From the NCBI RefSeq assembly GCF_011046735.1, contig NZ_CP049258.1:1-64000 (forward strand): a stretch of 64,000 nucleotides of DNA, read 5' to 3'. The notes under the pieces are model-generated. The model was not told where the DNA came from, did not search any database, and worked only from the letters and a program-made list of their open reading frames with translations. Positions 27,224 to 35,548 of this stretch are shown piece by piece (position 1 is the first letter of the stretch; every line of letters begins with the position of its first letter). This stretch comes from Nordella sp. HKS 07 (lineage in GTDB: Bacteria > Pseudomonadota > Alphaproteobacteria > Rhizobiales > Aestuariivirgaceae). The position numbers and the translations under genes are program-made.

Positions 27224-27268
27224 GCGGGATGCGGAAAAGTGGGCACCGGTTTTTCGCAAGAATCCCGC
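27224..27268. repeat. Rhizobial-type intergenic palindrome with AAAAGTGGGCACCGG core
   Basis: GCGGGAT and ATCCCGC arms enclose GGAAAAGTGGGCACCGGTTTTTC. The AAAAGTGGG-ACCGGTTTT core is, from memory, a very common intergenic repeat in Rhizobiales genomes. Its copy number here was not measured. Confidence 0.6.
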
Positions 27269-27285
27269 GCTAACATACAAGAATT

Positions 27286-27333
27286 GATCACGTTTATGAG
27301 CTTGGATTGACTCAATCCAAACTCATCGTGATC
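27286..27333. repeat. 48-base inverted repeat around a perfect 19-base palindrome
   Basis: GATCACG opens and CGTGATC closes the element. Inside, ATGAG/CTCAT arms flank the perfect core TTGGATTGA-C-TCAATCCAA (27302-27320). It can fold into a long hairpin and may terminate transcription from both sides or be a mobile REP-type unit. Confidence 0.65.
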
Positions 27334-27453
27334 TATCGACATCATATCCGAAGATGGTCTTCCAGGCGGGAGCAGCTGCGAATACCGAAGAAAAGATCGA
27401 AAGGCGCGCGACGCGACAGCATAACATCCACGGGATTAGGCCTCCGCGACGAG

Positions 27454-29368
27454 CTACCTCAGGACAGAATAAACACTCCGGTCGTTCTCAAGCTGATTAT
27501 TGAGCCAGTTCAGCAAGTCAAGATACACGACTTGGATGGCGTCAGCTGACCCTCCGGACTCCCTCATTATAAAGTTGTTTAGCGCGTCAATTGCGTTTTG
27601 CATTTGTCTGAGTGCCCCGAGCAGATACATGGCCAGAGCACTGTCCGCGGCATCAGCCTTTGCTGCCTGGGACAGTTCCTGCCGCATGTGACGCAAGAAC
27701 CGGAACCTTTCCCACCCGCTCTCTTCTTGCAGCCACTTGCGGTAGAGCGGACTCGCGGCCCAATAATCTCTTATATCGTTACGTACATAGTCGAAATCGT
27801 TCAGAAAACGGTCGTCAGTGCCATCGTCTTTGAGCAGCTGCGCGAGCTGGATTGCTGTTGCACGTTCCAGCTCGGTACGCACAGGTGCCGCCGGCGAGCT
27901 GAGGTAGTTGACGATCCTATCGAAAGTTTGATCGGTCCACAGCGGCACGACTGGAAAGAGCTCAACCCTTCGGTTCCATGCCCGGTCGAGCGCCTCGCGA
28001 TCTTCGTCATCGAAGAGTCTCTGAACGCTCTCCGGCGCCCGAGATATGCTGATACCTTCCTGCCGTATGTTCAAGCGGCTTGACGGCATCCCAAATCGCC
28101 GTTCGTACACATTCGATACGGCCAGCGCGCGGGCGAAGGCAACATTCTGATTATGAGCCTCAGTTCCACTGGCGCTGGCATGGCCGACGATGTCCACGTA
28201 TATCCCTTGATCACGCCAAGTCGTCCAGAACGGATCAATAGTTTGCAGGCCAAGTGCGACGTCGAACCGCCGAATGTCTGAGCTATTCACAGCGAAATTC
28301 CACAACGCGTAGCTGACGGCGTCGCCCCATAGGCCGGGTATTCTGACGATGAACCCATCGCGATACTTTTCCGCGAACTGACGCTCGAGGCGGTTTAGCT
28401 GTGCGGCACCATCAAGTTCGGCATCAGCGCGGTCGGGCGCAGTTCGAATCTTTGTTTCGCCAATTTCGACGCTGCTCACGGACTCACCGGGAATAGTGCG
28501 CATAAGGTCGGTTACGGCCTCACTTTCCTGTACGCGCCGCATTTCTTCCGGATTGAGCGCGCTCATGACTTCGACGCGTTGCTTGGCGGCCTGATCGGCC
28601 GCAATGCCCCCTCGCGCTTCCTGCCCGTCGATCACCTTAAGTCGATCGGCGACCGAAAGCGCCTTTGAATCGATTGCCGCGTCACCGGCCATCGTCTTTA
28701 GCGCCGACGTTCGCAGCTGTTTCGCGTCACTTTTTTCTATTTTGTTGTCCGCCTCCGCCTTATCTATTGCTCTCATTGTCTGGCCGACGTTTCTCGTCGC
28801 AGCCGCCTGTTTCGCCAGGTCCGAGGCCTCCTTGCCGAAGGCGAGAGCGGTATCCATCGCCTTCGAATAGGCGGCCAGGGCGTTGGCCTGTGTTCCGGCG
28901 AGACCGGTGATGTCAGTGAAGCTGCTCCTGGCAAGAGCGTCGAGCGCCGCCTTGACGCCAGCGGGATCGGGCGCCGCCTGCGGAGTCTGCATGCCGATGA
29001 TCGGCGTCGGGAACGGCGTGGCCGCGCCATATGCCGGCTCGCTGCGACGCGAGGCCAGAGCGTTGACATCGAGCGGCGGCGGCTCATCGATCGGCGCCTC
29101 GTCCCAGCGCCAGAACCGCGTATCGTCGATCTCCTCGCAGGCGTTGCAATCCCCCATCACCGCCTCGGCGAACACGCCGCGCGTCGGCAGGCTGATGCGC
29201 GATGGCGGAGCCGGTGACTGCGGATCGTATTGTTCGAGAAGCGTCGCGCCGCTGGCCAGCCTGAACTGCGGGTCAAGATGGTTGCCGAGCGCGACCGGCA
29301 TGACGAGCGAGTTTCCGACAATACCGATCAGGGAGTTGTCGACGACGGACGCCACGCTGCGCCCCCCC
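27454..29368 (-). CDS. Giant protein of unknown function, C-terminal part with OmpA-like domain (separated by frameshift)
   Basis: About 636 codons, the in-frame continuation of the protein starting at 32854 once one base of the C7 run at 29362-29368 is removed. It opens with RSVASVVDNSLIGIVGNSLV and VFAEAVMGDCNACEEIDDT. It continues with a long Ala-rich helical part, probably coiled coil (~28500-28900). It then contains an OmpA-like peptidoglycan-binding segment (VDIVGHASASGTEAHNQNVA, near 28180) and ends with a helical domain. A separate start within this fragment is unlikely: the frame upstream of the junction (RWIRTGGTCC) is not protein-like. Function unknown. Confidence 0.75.
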
Positions 29369-32300
29369 GGCGTTCGGCGCTTCATACCCGTCGAGCAGCA
29401 TGTACCGCCGGTTCGGATCCATCGTCCACCAGATGGCATGGTGGTAATATTCGAGGTTGGCGTTCAGATGATCGATGAGTTCGGCCGAGAGCCGGATGTC
29501 CTCGAGCCGTGGAGACCGCTGCTCCCACTCGTCGAGCGGGGTGTACAGCGTCGCGCCATTGCCGACGCGAACTGGCGACATCCCGGGAATCGGTACATAG
29601 TCGGAAGGAAATCCAAGGGGTATCGGCGGCGGCGCGATGTTAGGGAGACCCGGAAACCCCTGGAAACCGGGGAATGGTGGCACGGGCAATGACGGCGCGC
29701 CGGTAAAGGCGACGATCGGCAGATCGATATCGTCATTGACGCGCGAGTCGTTTACGAGATCGCGACGGAACATGCGCGTCTGGTACCGGAGCGCTGCGGA
29801 ATTGACGATTGCCCGGCATCCCGGAGGCAACGGCGCCGCGCACTTGATGATGATCGAGGAAATGTCGGAGCGGCGCACCGGATTGGTGACGTGCCCGCGC
29901 ACGGAAACGAGCAGCGGCGAGCCGGGCTGATAGTTCGAGACCAGCGTGAAGTCGGCGCCATTCAGCTTGACTTCGTTCGGGCCGACGCGCGCATAAAGCT
30001 CGAGTTGATCGACAAAACCGGCAGCCGCCGGCGGCATCACCTCCTGCTGGAATTTTGTGTATCGCTCTTCCGCTGTCGGCAGATTGAATAACGTCTCCGT
30101 GAGCGCCTGGGCGCCCTGCGTCGTGGCCTTGACGGCGTCAGCGGCGGCGCTCGTGACGGCGCCGGCGAGCAGGCTCCCGCCGCCGGTGGCTATCGCCAGC
30201 ACCGCGCCCAGAAACCCTTCCGTCGGCATCAGTGCTTTGGTCACCTTCTCGGCGACATCCGCGGCATTCTCCGGCGTCGGCGCCGGCTTCTCGGGAAACG
30301 GCGGCAGCGGGATGAAGATCGTGATCGTCAATTCACCGAAGATCGCGTTCACGAGCTCATCGGCATAACGGCCGACCGGCGTATCCACTTCGCCCCAAAG
30401 GGTGAAGACCCGTCGTGTGGCGTCGAAGGCCGGCGCCAGCTCGCGCCGCTGCAGATACGTCGACAGCGGCTGGCGCCAGCGCAGCGTCCTCTCGCGATTG
30501 AACTCGCTCATCGGCAGCGGGACGAACAGGCATTCCTGCACGTCCACGAGCTCGTTCGTCACTTTGAGGTGCCTCAACACCTCGAAATACTGAATCGTCA
30601 GGGCATGGCAGTGATTGTGGTTAGCGACGACTTCGGTCGTGGCGCGGATCGCTTCGCCTTGGCTCGCGGTCTGTACGATTGTCGAGCGGAGATTGCGCAC
30701 GGCCGATGCCGACTGCAGCGTGCGATCGCGCAGATGCTGAAGCGACGAACTGGACACGTCCCGACTCGAGATCTGGAAAGCCGACGACGTGCTGTCGCCG
30801 ACGCCGCCGGAGACGCCAATCAGAGCGCCGAAGTTGAATTGCTGGTATGAACCGTTGCCCGCCGCCCCGGTGCCGACGCCGGCGCCGGCCGTGGTGTTCC
30901 GCGATCCGCCGCGAACGGACTCTGAAAGCGCGCCCGACACGACCTCGCTCAGATCGCGATCACGCGAGAGCGCCGCCTGCAGCCCCTCATCCGCCGATGT
31001 GAACTCTTCGCGTGTCGTGCGCTCGCGCCGTTCCCAGTCGACCACGGAAATGAGCTTCTTCTGGCCGGGCGCGAGCGGCAGGCTATAGAGCAGGTCGCCC
31101 AGCGAATAGCCGTCGGCGTACCACACCTGCTTGAAGTGCAGCAGGTGGCCATGCGCGATCGAAGTGGCCTCGTAAAATGTCGGCGTGGAATCCCAATCGA
31201 CCGGTGTCTGCGAATTGAGCGGAACACGCATCGGCGGGCGCGGCTTCAACCCTTTCAACGCGTAGATGTCGGGGGAAAGCCTCGCCAAATTCCTGGCCGG
31301 GGAGCCGGCTTGGGTCGCGTATCGCGAGTCGACGCCCACATGGGAAGGGTCAATAGTGGCCGCATACGATGTGAAGACGGGAGCAGCGCCCAGAACCGCG
31401 ACCCCGCGCGGTGGAGATACTGTGCCTCCGGAGCTCCCTTTGGCATAAGCCACGGATTTGTTGATCACGTCCTCGATATCGGGATTCGCTGCCGGATCCC
31501 ACAGTGACGCAACACCACCGACGCCCCAGCCGGGGAACTGTTGGAAAAAGCTCATCGGCAGTTGGTTCCCGCCGGTCTTGCCGATCGTTGTGCGCACCGC
31601 CAGCTCGACCGTTTCCCAGGTCACCGTCGAGAAGACAACAAGGCGAGAGAGCACTTCAAGGGACGCGAGCGCCGCCCTGATCGCTGTGTCCAGCGGCGGC
31701 ACCGCGCTGCCCGGTGGCGGCGATGACGATGTACCGATCGGTGGCGGCGACGGCAGCACGCTCGACGGCGGGAGCCTGACCGGCTCGTCCTTCACCGTTC
31801 CGGTCACCACACCGGAAATTTCCGGCTCGGTTGTGCGAACGACGGAGTAGAAGTCAAACTCCTCGATGGCGCGGTTCGGAACGTTGAACTTGACGCATTC
31901 GCCGGTGCCCAGATCCGTGGAGAACGTGCCGGGCGCGTCCGCGATGTTGTCCTGCGTCGGCGTCCGCGGAACTGTCAGGTCATGGCAGTGGCAATCATCG
32001 CTCGGGACGTTCTTGCCATTGGGTTTCGCTAACCCTGGTTCCGTGGACTCTTCTTGGTCAGGTCTTTTCGACAGATCCACGAGGATTGGTATTCGCGGAG
32101 GCACGAGCGAATTCTCGAGCCGCACGGGCGTATCACCCGGGACTCCGGACACGACGGCGACGACTTCTGCGTAGGCACGATTGCGAACTGAGCCGGCGAA
32201 ATAGCCCGATGCGTCAGCCTTGGACACCAGAATCGGCTCGGGCGGATCGTCGGCCGGAATGCCCTGCTCACGTGCCAGCAGCAGCACCTGCATCGTCGTT

Positions 32301-32854
32301 GGAAGCGGACGGCCGTTGCGTTCGATCACGCGCCCCTGGATGCGACGCGTGAGCGGCGCTTCGGCAGGCGCGCCAGGTTTGTCGAGGACGGTTTGTTTCA
32401 GCCGGGGCACTTCGATGATGACCGGCTTCTCGAAATCAGCGGCGAGGAGTGGCTGCCTATTGAGTAGCTTGCCGACGGCGGAATACGCCTCGAGCGTCAC
32501 GTCACCGACAATTTCCAGCTTGTCCGGAAAGGCAAGGATGAATTTGCCCGCGGCATCGGTCAGTGCTGACACGTGAGCGGCAACCGTTTCGGCCGGCGCG
32601 GCGGGTGTTGTCGGCGGCGGTTCTGTCGTCGGTGGCGGCGTCCCGCCGGGCTCCACCGTCGGCGCGGGCGGAGGCCCGCCCGTTTCGATCAGGCCGCCCG
32701 GGTCGATGTCCTCGGGTCTCGCTCGTCTTGGCGACAGTCGCAGGTCTGGCGTCGCCTGAGTTTTGCGATCGAAGAACGCCTCGACGCGGCATCCCGAAAA
32801 ATTCGTGCTCGCGCCGGCGGCGCTTTCCAGTAAACCTGAAAGTTGCCAGCCCAT
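29273..32854 (-). CDS. Giant protein of unknown function, N-terminal part (frameshift at its end)
   Basis: From ATG 32854 (MGWQLSGLL) about 1162 residues read normally before the G7 tract; the rest to 29273 is out of frame. An upstream ATG at 32986 has no ribosome site. Visible parts: a Pro/Thr-rich linker (~55-85), two carboxypeptidase-regulatory-like beta domains (~90-260), a Pro-rich region, and a central domain with WYADGYSLGDLLYSLPLAPG and VVDWERRERT. Then comes a Gly/Ser-rich and helical region (~740-830), followed by hydrophobic Ala/Gly helices (~985-1025). There is no signal peptide. With the C-terminal part the protein would be ~1800 residues. I do not know the family's function; a surface or envelope role is suggested by the OmpA-like end. 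Confidence 0.8.
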   Translation of the reverse strand: MGWQLSGLLESAAGASTNFSGCRVEAFFDRKTQATPDLRLSPRRARPEDIDPGGLIETGGPPPAPTVEPGGTPPPTTEPPPTTPAAPAETVAAHVSALTDAAGKFILAFPDKLEIVGDVTLEAYSAVGKLLNRQPLLAADFEKPVIIEVPRLKQTVLDKPGAPAEAPLTRRIQGRVIERNGRPLPTTMQVLLLAREQGIPADDPPEPILVSKADASGYFAGSVRNRAYAEVVAVVSGVPGDTPVRLENSLVPPRIPILVDLSKRPDQEESTEPGLAKPNGKNVPSDDCHCHDLTVPRTPTQDNIADAPGTFSTDLGTGECVKFNVPNRAIEEFDFYSVVRTTEPEISGVVTGTVKDEPVRLPPSSVLPSPPPIGTSSSPPPGSAVPPLDTAIRAALASLEVLSRLVVFSTVTWETVELAVRTTIGKTGGNQLPMSFFQQFPGWGVGGVASLWDPAANPDIEDVINKSVAYAKGSSGGTVSPPRGVAVLGAAPVFTSYAATIDPSHVGVDSRYATQAGSPARNLARLSPDIYALKGLKPRPPMRVPLNSQTPVDWDSTPTFYEATSIAHGHLLHFKQVWYADGYSLGDLLYSLPLAPGQKKLISVVDWERRERTTREEFTSADEGLQAALSRDRDLSEVVSGALSESVRGGSRNTTAGAGVGTGAAGNGSYQQFNFGALIGVSGGVGDSTSSAFQISSRDVSSSSLQHLRDRTLQSASAVRNLRSTIVQTASQGEAIRATTEVVANHNHCHALTIQYFEVLRHLKVTNELVDVQECLFVPLPMSEFNRERTLRWRQPLSTYLQRRELAPAFDATRRVFTLWGEVDTPVGRYADELVNAIFGELTITIFIPLPPFPEKPAPTPENAADVAEKVTKALMPTEGFLGAVLAIATGGGSLLAGAVTSAAADAVKATTQGAQALTETLFNLPTAEERYTKFQQEVMPPAAAGFVDQLELYARVGPNEVKLNGADFTLVSNYQPGSPLLVSVRGHVTNPVRRSDISSIIIKCAAPLPPGCRAIVNSAALRYQTRMFRRDLVNDSRVNDDIDLPIVAFTGAPSLPVPPFPGFQGFPGLPNIAPPPIPLGFPSDYVPIPGMSPVRVGNGATLYTPLDEWEQRSPRLEDIRLSAELIDHLNANLEYYHHAIWWTMDPNRRYMLLDGYEAPNAGGAQRGVRRRQLPDRYCRKLARHAGRARQPS

Positions 32855-33614
32855 ATGCGCATTTCCGTTAGGAGAAAGAAACACTACGCTGGAGTAACGA
32901 CCTCGGGAACAGGCTTCCCAAAACGCAGTTAATTCGAACCAGATTTTTGGCGGTCGGCGATCCCGCGACCTGTCGGTCATAGTCATAAGGTGTCAGCAGC
33001 GCCTTTCACAGCTGGCGGCGCCTTCCACATGGCGTGCTGCATTCAGTTCGCAGGACAAACCGCGGCAAATACACCGCGCACTCCGCCTTTCTCGCACGCA
33101 AAGATTCCAGTTAAAGAGAAGGCCCTGTCGCCGCGAATTTCTAGTGATCTGCAACAGGGGCATCTCGCTTTGCCGGAGCATGCCTGCCTGGCTGCGCCAG
33201 CGTGATTGGTGAGGGCGGCTCGTCTTGGTCAGTGGCGAAAACGATTGCGGAACTCTTCAATGGAGTATCGACACATCTGCACAGCCGGCATGGTCGCGCA
33301 GCACTGCCTATCGACTACTTGTGAAACCTTCGAGTCGAGACCGGTGGACGGTATATCATTTTTGCAACGTCCCGTTTGACATCGTGGGCCAAAGCATGGG
33401 ATTTTGGAAATTACAAGCTCGGATGATGTGCCCCGAGCGATGAGCTGCCTGATTTTCGGCCGCGCGCCTGGCTTCTGAGTTACTGCCCCGCGGGCATTTC
33501 AGTACGGTCGCAAATCCTTCCGAATAGTAACGCCGTCGTCCTTCACATCATCACCCCCGTGAAGCGTGTGAGCACGACTTCGCTTTCACCCCACTTTGAC
33601 AAAAGGATCAACCA
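32855..33614. other. Gene-free stretch
   Basis: No frame on either strand has both a ribosome site and protein-like composition. It separates the start of the giant gene from the toxin-like pair. A short frame at 33559-33747 (MKRVSTTSLS start) overlaps the next gene in another frame. It could be a displaced N terminus of that gene, but there is no firm evidence. Confidence 0.4.
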
Positions 33615-34070
33615 ATGGTGCTCGATCACCGAGGGAATCATCGACTCGTGCAGGCTTTGCTACGTGCGAGGGACAGAGGGGGCAGCGTTGATGTCCTTGA
33701 GGATGCCGCACAAACGCATGCATTCGCAAAGGGACGCCCCCAAGTGAACATGGGTCCTGTTGGAACTATGATATCGCCGCTTCCAGAAGGTAGCGGCGAA
33801 GCACTCTGGAACTGGTTGACTAAGCCACCACCAGTATCTTGCCCAGCGGATAGTTTTCCTCCGGTATTCCCACCTTTGGAGAAACGAGGTAACTTCGGTG
33901 GCTCAGGGAACCGTGACTGTGACGAGGAATGGAGGGACGCCAGAGAAATCTGCGAAAAGGAACTCAAGAAGCCTAACCCTAATCGCCGCATGACTGGAGG
34001 TTATCGCGATGTTGACAATTGCGCAAAAGGATTTGTTAGCCAACGATGCGGGGGGAATAGGGTAAAGTAG
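33615..34070 (+). CDS. Small protein with Cys-rich tail resembling polymorphic-toxin-associated ends
   Basis: 151 residues from ATG 33615 (AAAAGGA eight bases upstream). The first ~45 residues are of doubtful quality, and ATG 33750 (MGPVGTM) is an alternative start. The middle is Pro-rich. The C-terminal ~55 residues (CDEEWRDAREICEKELKK, then MTGGYRDVDNCAKGF and SQRCGGNRVK) have four spaced Cys. From memory they resemble tails of small proteins found near Rhs-like or other polymorphic toxin genes. It lies 40 bases before a TPR-type gene in an AT-richer patch, suggesting a toxin-immunity or effector-partner pair. No toxin activity can be assigned. Confidence 0.55.
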   Translation: MVLDHRGNHRLVQALLRARDRGGSVDVLEDAAQTHAFAKGRPQVNMGPVGTMISPLPEGSGEALWNWLTKPPPVSCPADSFPPVFPPLEKRGNFGGSGNRDCDEEWRDAREICEKELKKPNPNRRMTGGYRDVDNCAKGFVSQRCGGNRVK

Positions 34071-34110
34071 CAAGAAATTCGCGGCCTTTTCCAAGCTATT
34101 TGGGACGAAC

Positions 34111-34629
34111 ATGACTGCTAAGTATCGCGCGCTCAGATCGAAGGTGTTTGAATTGTGCAAGCAATCCAAATACGCAGAAGCGATCGCGCTATGTCAGACC
34201 AAGATTGAGGAAGCAAAAAATAAGGGCGAAAGCGTTGGTACAATTTCCATGATTCCCTACATCCTACATCACCAAGGACGGCTTTCTGAATGTAAGGAGG
34301 CGCTTCAATCTATAATTGATGCAGACGAACTTGATCGTGGATCACTATACCATTTACTTGAAATATTGATCTTACTTGGTGATTTTGAGCACGCGATTGC
34401 GACAGCTGATCGGCTCATTGAGGTAGATGCAAAATTCCCTTTTCAATCCTTCACTGCATCGGCCTACTTCCATAAGGCCTATGCAGCCTGGAAGCTGGGA
34501 CGTTTCAAACAGGCAAAGGCGGCTCTCGACAAGAGTGATGAAAAAGGATCGATTTGGATCGACAGGCATTTGCTTTCGAGGGAGCATTTGGCCTCTAGCA
34601 TATCTCGTAGAAGAGTCGACCCCGCCTAG
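34111..34629 (+). CDS. TPR-like helical protein, 172 residues (possible partner/immunity)
   Basis: The sequence is almost all helical with TPR-type spacing: KYAEAIALCQTKIEEAK, GRLSECKEALQSIIDA, GDFEHAIATADRLIEVD and GRFKQAKAALDKSDEKG give about four repeats. The last ~20 residues (SISRRRVDPA) look less regular. There is no signal peptide, so it is probably cytoplasmic. Base composition is clearly more AT-rich than the window average, a sign of acquired DNA. It is directly downstream of the Cys-rich protein in the same direction. An immunity or adaptor role is inferred only from that pairing. Confidence 0.6.
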   Translation: MTAKYRALRSKVFELCKQSKYAEAIALCQTKIEEAKNKGESVGTISMIPYILHHQGRLSECKEALQSIIDADELDRGSLYHLLEILILLGDFEHAIATADRLIEVDAKFPFQSFTASAYFHKAYAAWKLGRFKQAKAALDKSDEKGSIWIDRHLLSREHLASSISRRRVDPA

Positions 34630-35102
34630 CGTCCTGATCGCGTTGGGCGTGCAACAGTTACTTGGGATGGGATGGATTGCTATTATGTCCTATTGGCTGG
34701 CCGCTATTTCACGACATCAGCAAGCTGATAGATTTTCAATTGCGCTTTCGGTTTTAGGCATCCAGCGAAAAGCCATCCCGTTCAACTCAATGAGTTCGCT
34801 GTCCGGGGATGTTCTCGAGCACGGATTTCCGATCATCATCTTCTTATCGCGCCGGCCATGCCCCCACGTAAATTACGAGGGAAGTCGCCTCAGCTCTGGG
34901 CTTCCTGCCTGCATTCATCAAATTCGGCTCGATCTGGCAAAGGAAGTGCCCAAATACTTGGCTGTGGGTGGGCTTCGTTTCGAGGCTCAAGATAAGGCCA
35001 TCAAACCGACGCGCTACAAGCATGTCTGTGGATGACTATGGACCGGGTGGCCCGGATTTGCTGGTGCTTTGCGCCGCTCCTGGACGTTCTAGGAAGGGTC
35101 AT
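34630..35102. other. Gene-free stretch next to the tRNA
   Basis: It continues the AT-richer patch and carries no gene I can support. An open frame at 34667-35035 has no ribosome site and no domain. It lies directly on the 3' side of the tRNA gene, the usual entry point for integrative elements. Confidence 0.4.
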
Positions 35103-35178
35103 TGGTGGGCCCGGAGGGACTCGAACCCCCAACCAGACGGTTATGAGCCGTCAGCTCTAACCATTGAGCTACAGGCCC
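35103..35178 (-). tRNA. tRNA with anticodon CAU (probably tRNA-Ile2, else tRNA-Met)
   Basis: The 76-base gene folds completely. Acceptor GGGCCTG pairs with CGGGCCC, D stem GCTC/GAGC, anticodon stem GACGG/CCGTC with loop CTCATAA (CAU), T stem GGGGG/CCCTC with TTCGAGT, and an encoded CCA end. CAU can mean elongator Met, initiator Met or Ile2 (where C34 becomes lysidine). The first pair G-C excludes the initiator type. The overall sequence suits the alphaproteobacterial Ile2 type, but I cannot confirm that without comparison. Its 3' end resembles copies at 7914 and 16082. Confidence 0.93.
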
Positions 35179-35352
35179 CACCCGGCGCGCATCGCTACAG
35201 CAATTCGTTTCCTAATGCCAGCCCGGCTTTACCAGCTCTGTGCTGGCCTCCGAATGCCGCCCGGGACGCTCGGCGCGGTCGATTTGCCTTGCCCTGACGG
35301 GTCATGCTTAGCTGCCGGCACAAAAATGATGCGTCCGCGCGGGAGGTAGAAC

Positions 35353-35541
35353 ATGGCGGATTTCATTGTCTTGCACTGGGTGATTGTGCTGGTCGTACTC
35401 CTGGCGATCGTCATTCCCTTCTGGAAGATCCTGCCCCGGGCCGGTATTCCCGCCCCCGTGGCGCTGGTCGCCCTAGTCCCCTTCGGGGCTCTGATTCTCT
35501 TGTGGATACTGGCCTTCAAGCGTTGGCCCGGGGATACTTGA
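35353..35541 (+). CDS. Small membrane protein, 62 residues
   Basis: GGGAGG stands seven bases before the ATG. The product has two hydrophobic segments (VIVLVVLLAIVIPFW and VALVALVPFGALILLWILAF) linked by a short KILPRAG turn, and a basic C-terminal end. It is a typical small two-helix inner-membrane protein of the kind often called hypothetical in rhizobia. It ends seven bases from the convergent autotransporter stop. No function can be given. Confidence 0.65.
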   Translation: MADFIVLHWVIVLVVLLAIVIPFWKILPRAGIPAPVALVALVPFGALILLWILAFKRWPGDT

Positions 35542-35548
35542 ACGGGCT

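Larger units (their letters stand above)
27125..27453. other. Repeat-bearing intergenic stretch
   Basis: No gene was found. It holds a 9-bp hairpin GTGTGGCGC/GCGCCACAC (27189-27214) just after the GntR stop, followed by two larger palindromic repeats (27224-27268 and 27286-27333). It separates the convergent GntR gene and the giant minus-strand protein. Confidence 0.6.

Noticed and set aside
33559-33747. 62-codon plus-strand frame overlapping the Cys-rich protein
   Set aside because: It has no ribosome site and no domain. It could be a displaced N terminus of the neighbour, but no frameshift point can be shown.
34427-35035. 202-codon plus-strand frame after the TPR-like gene
   Set aside because: Its first half is an out-of-frame reading of the TPR-like gene, and the rest has no ribosome site or recognisable domain.
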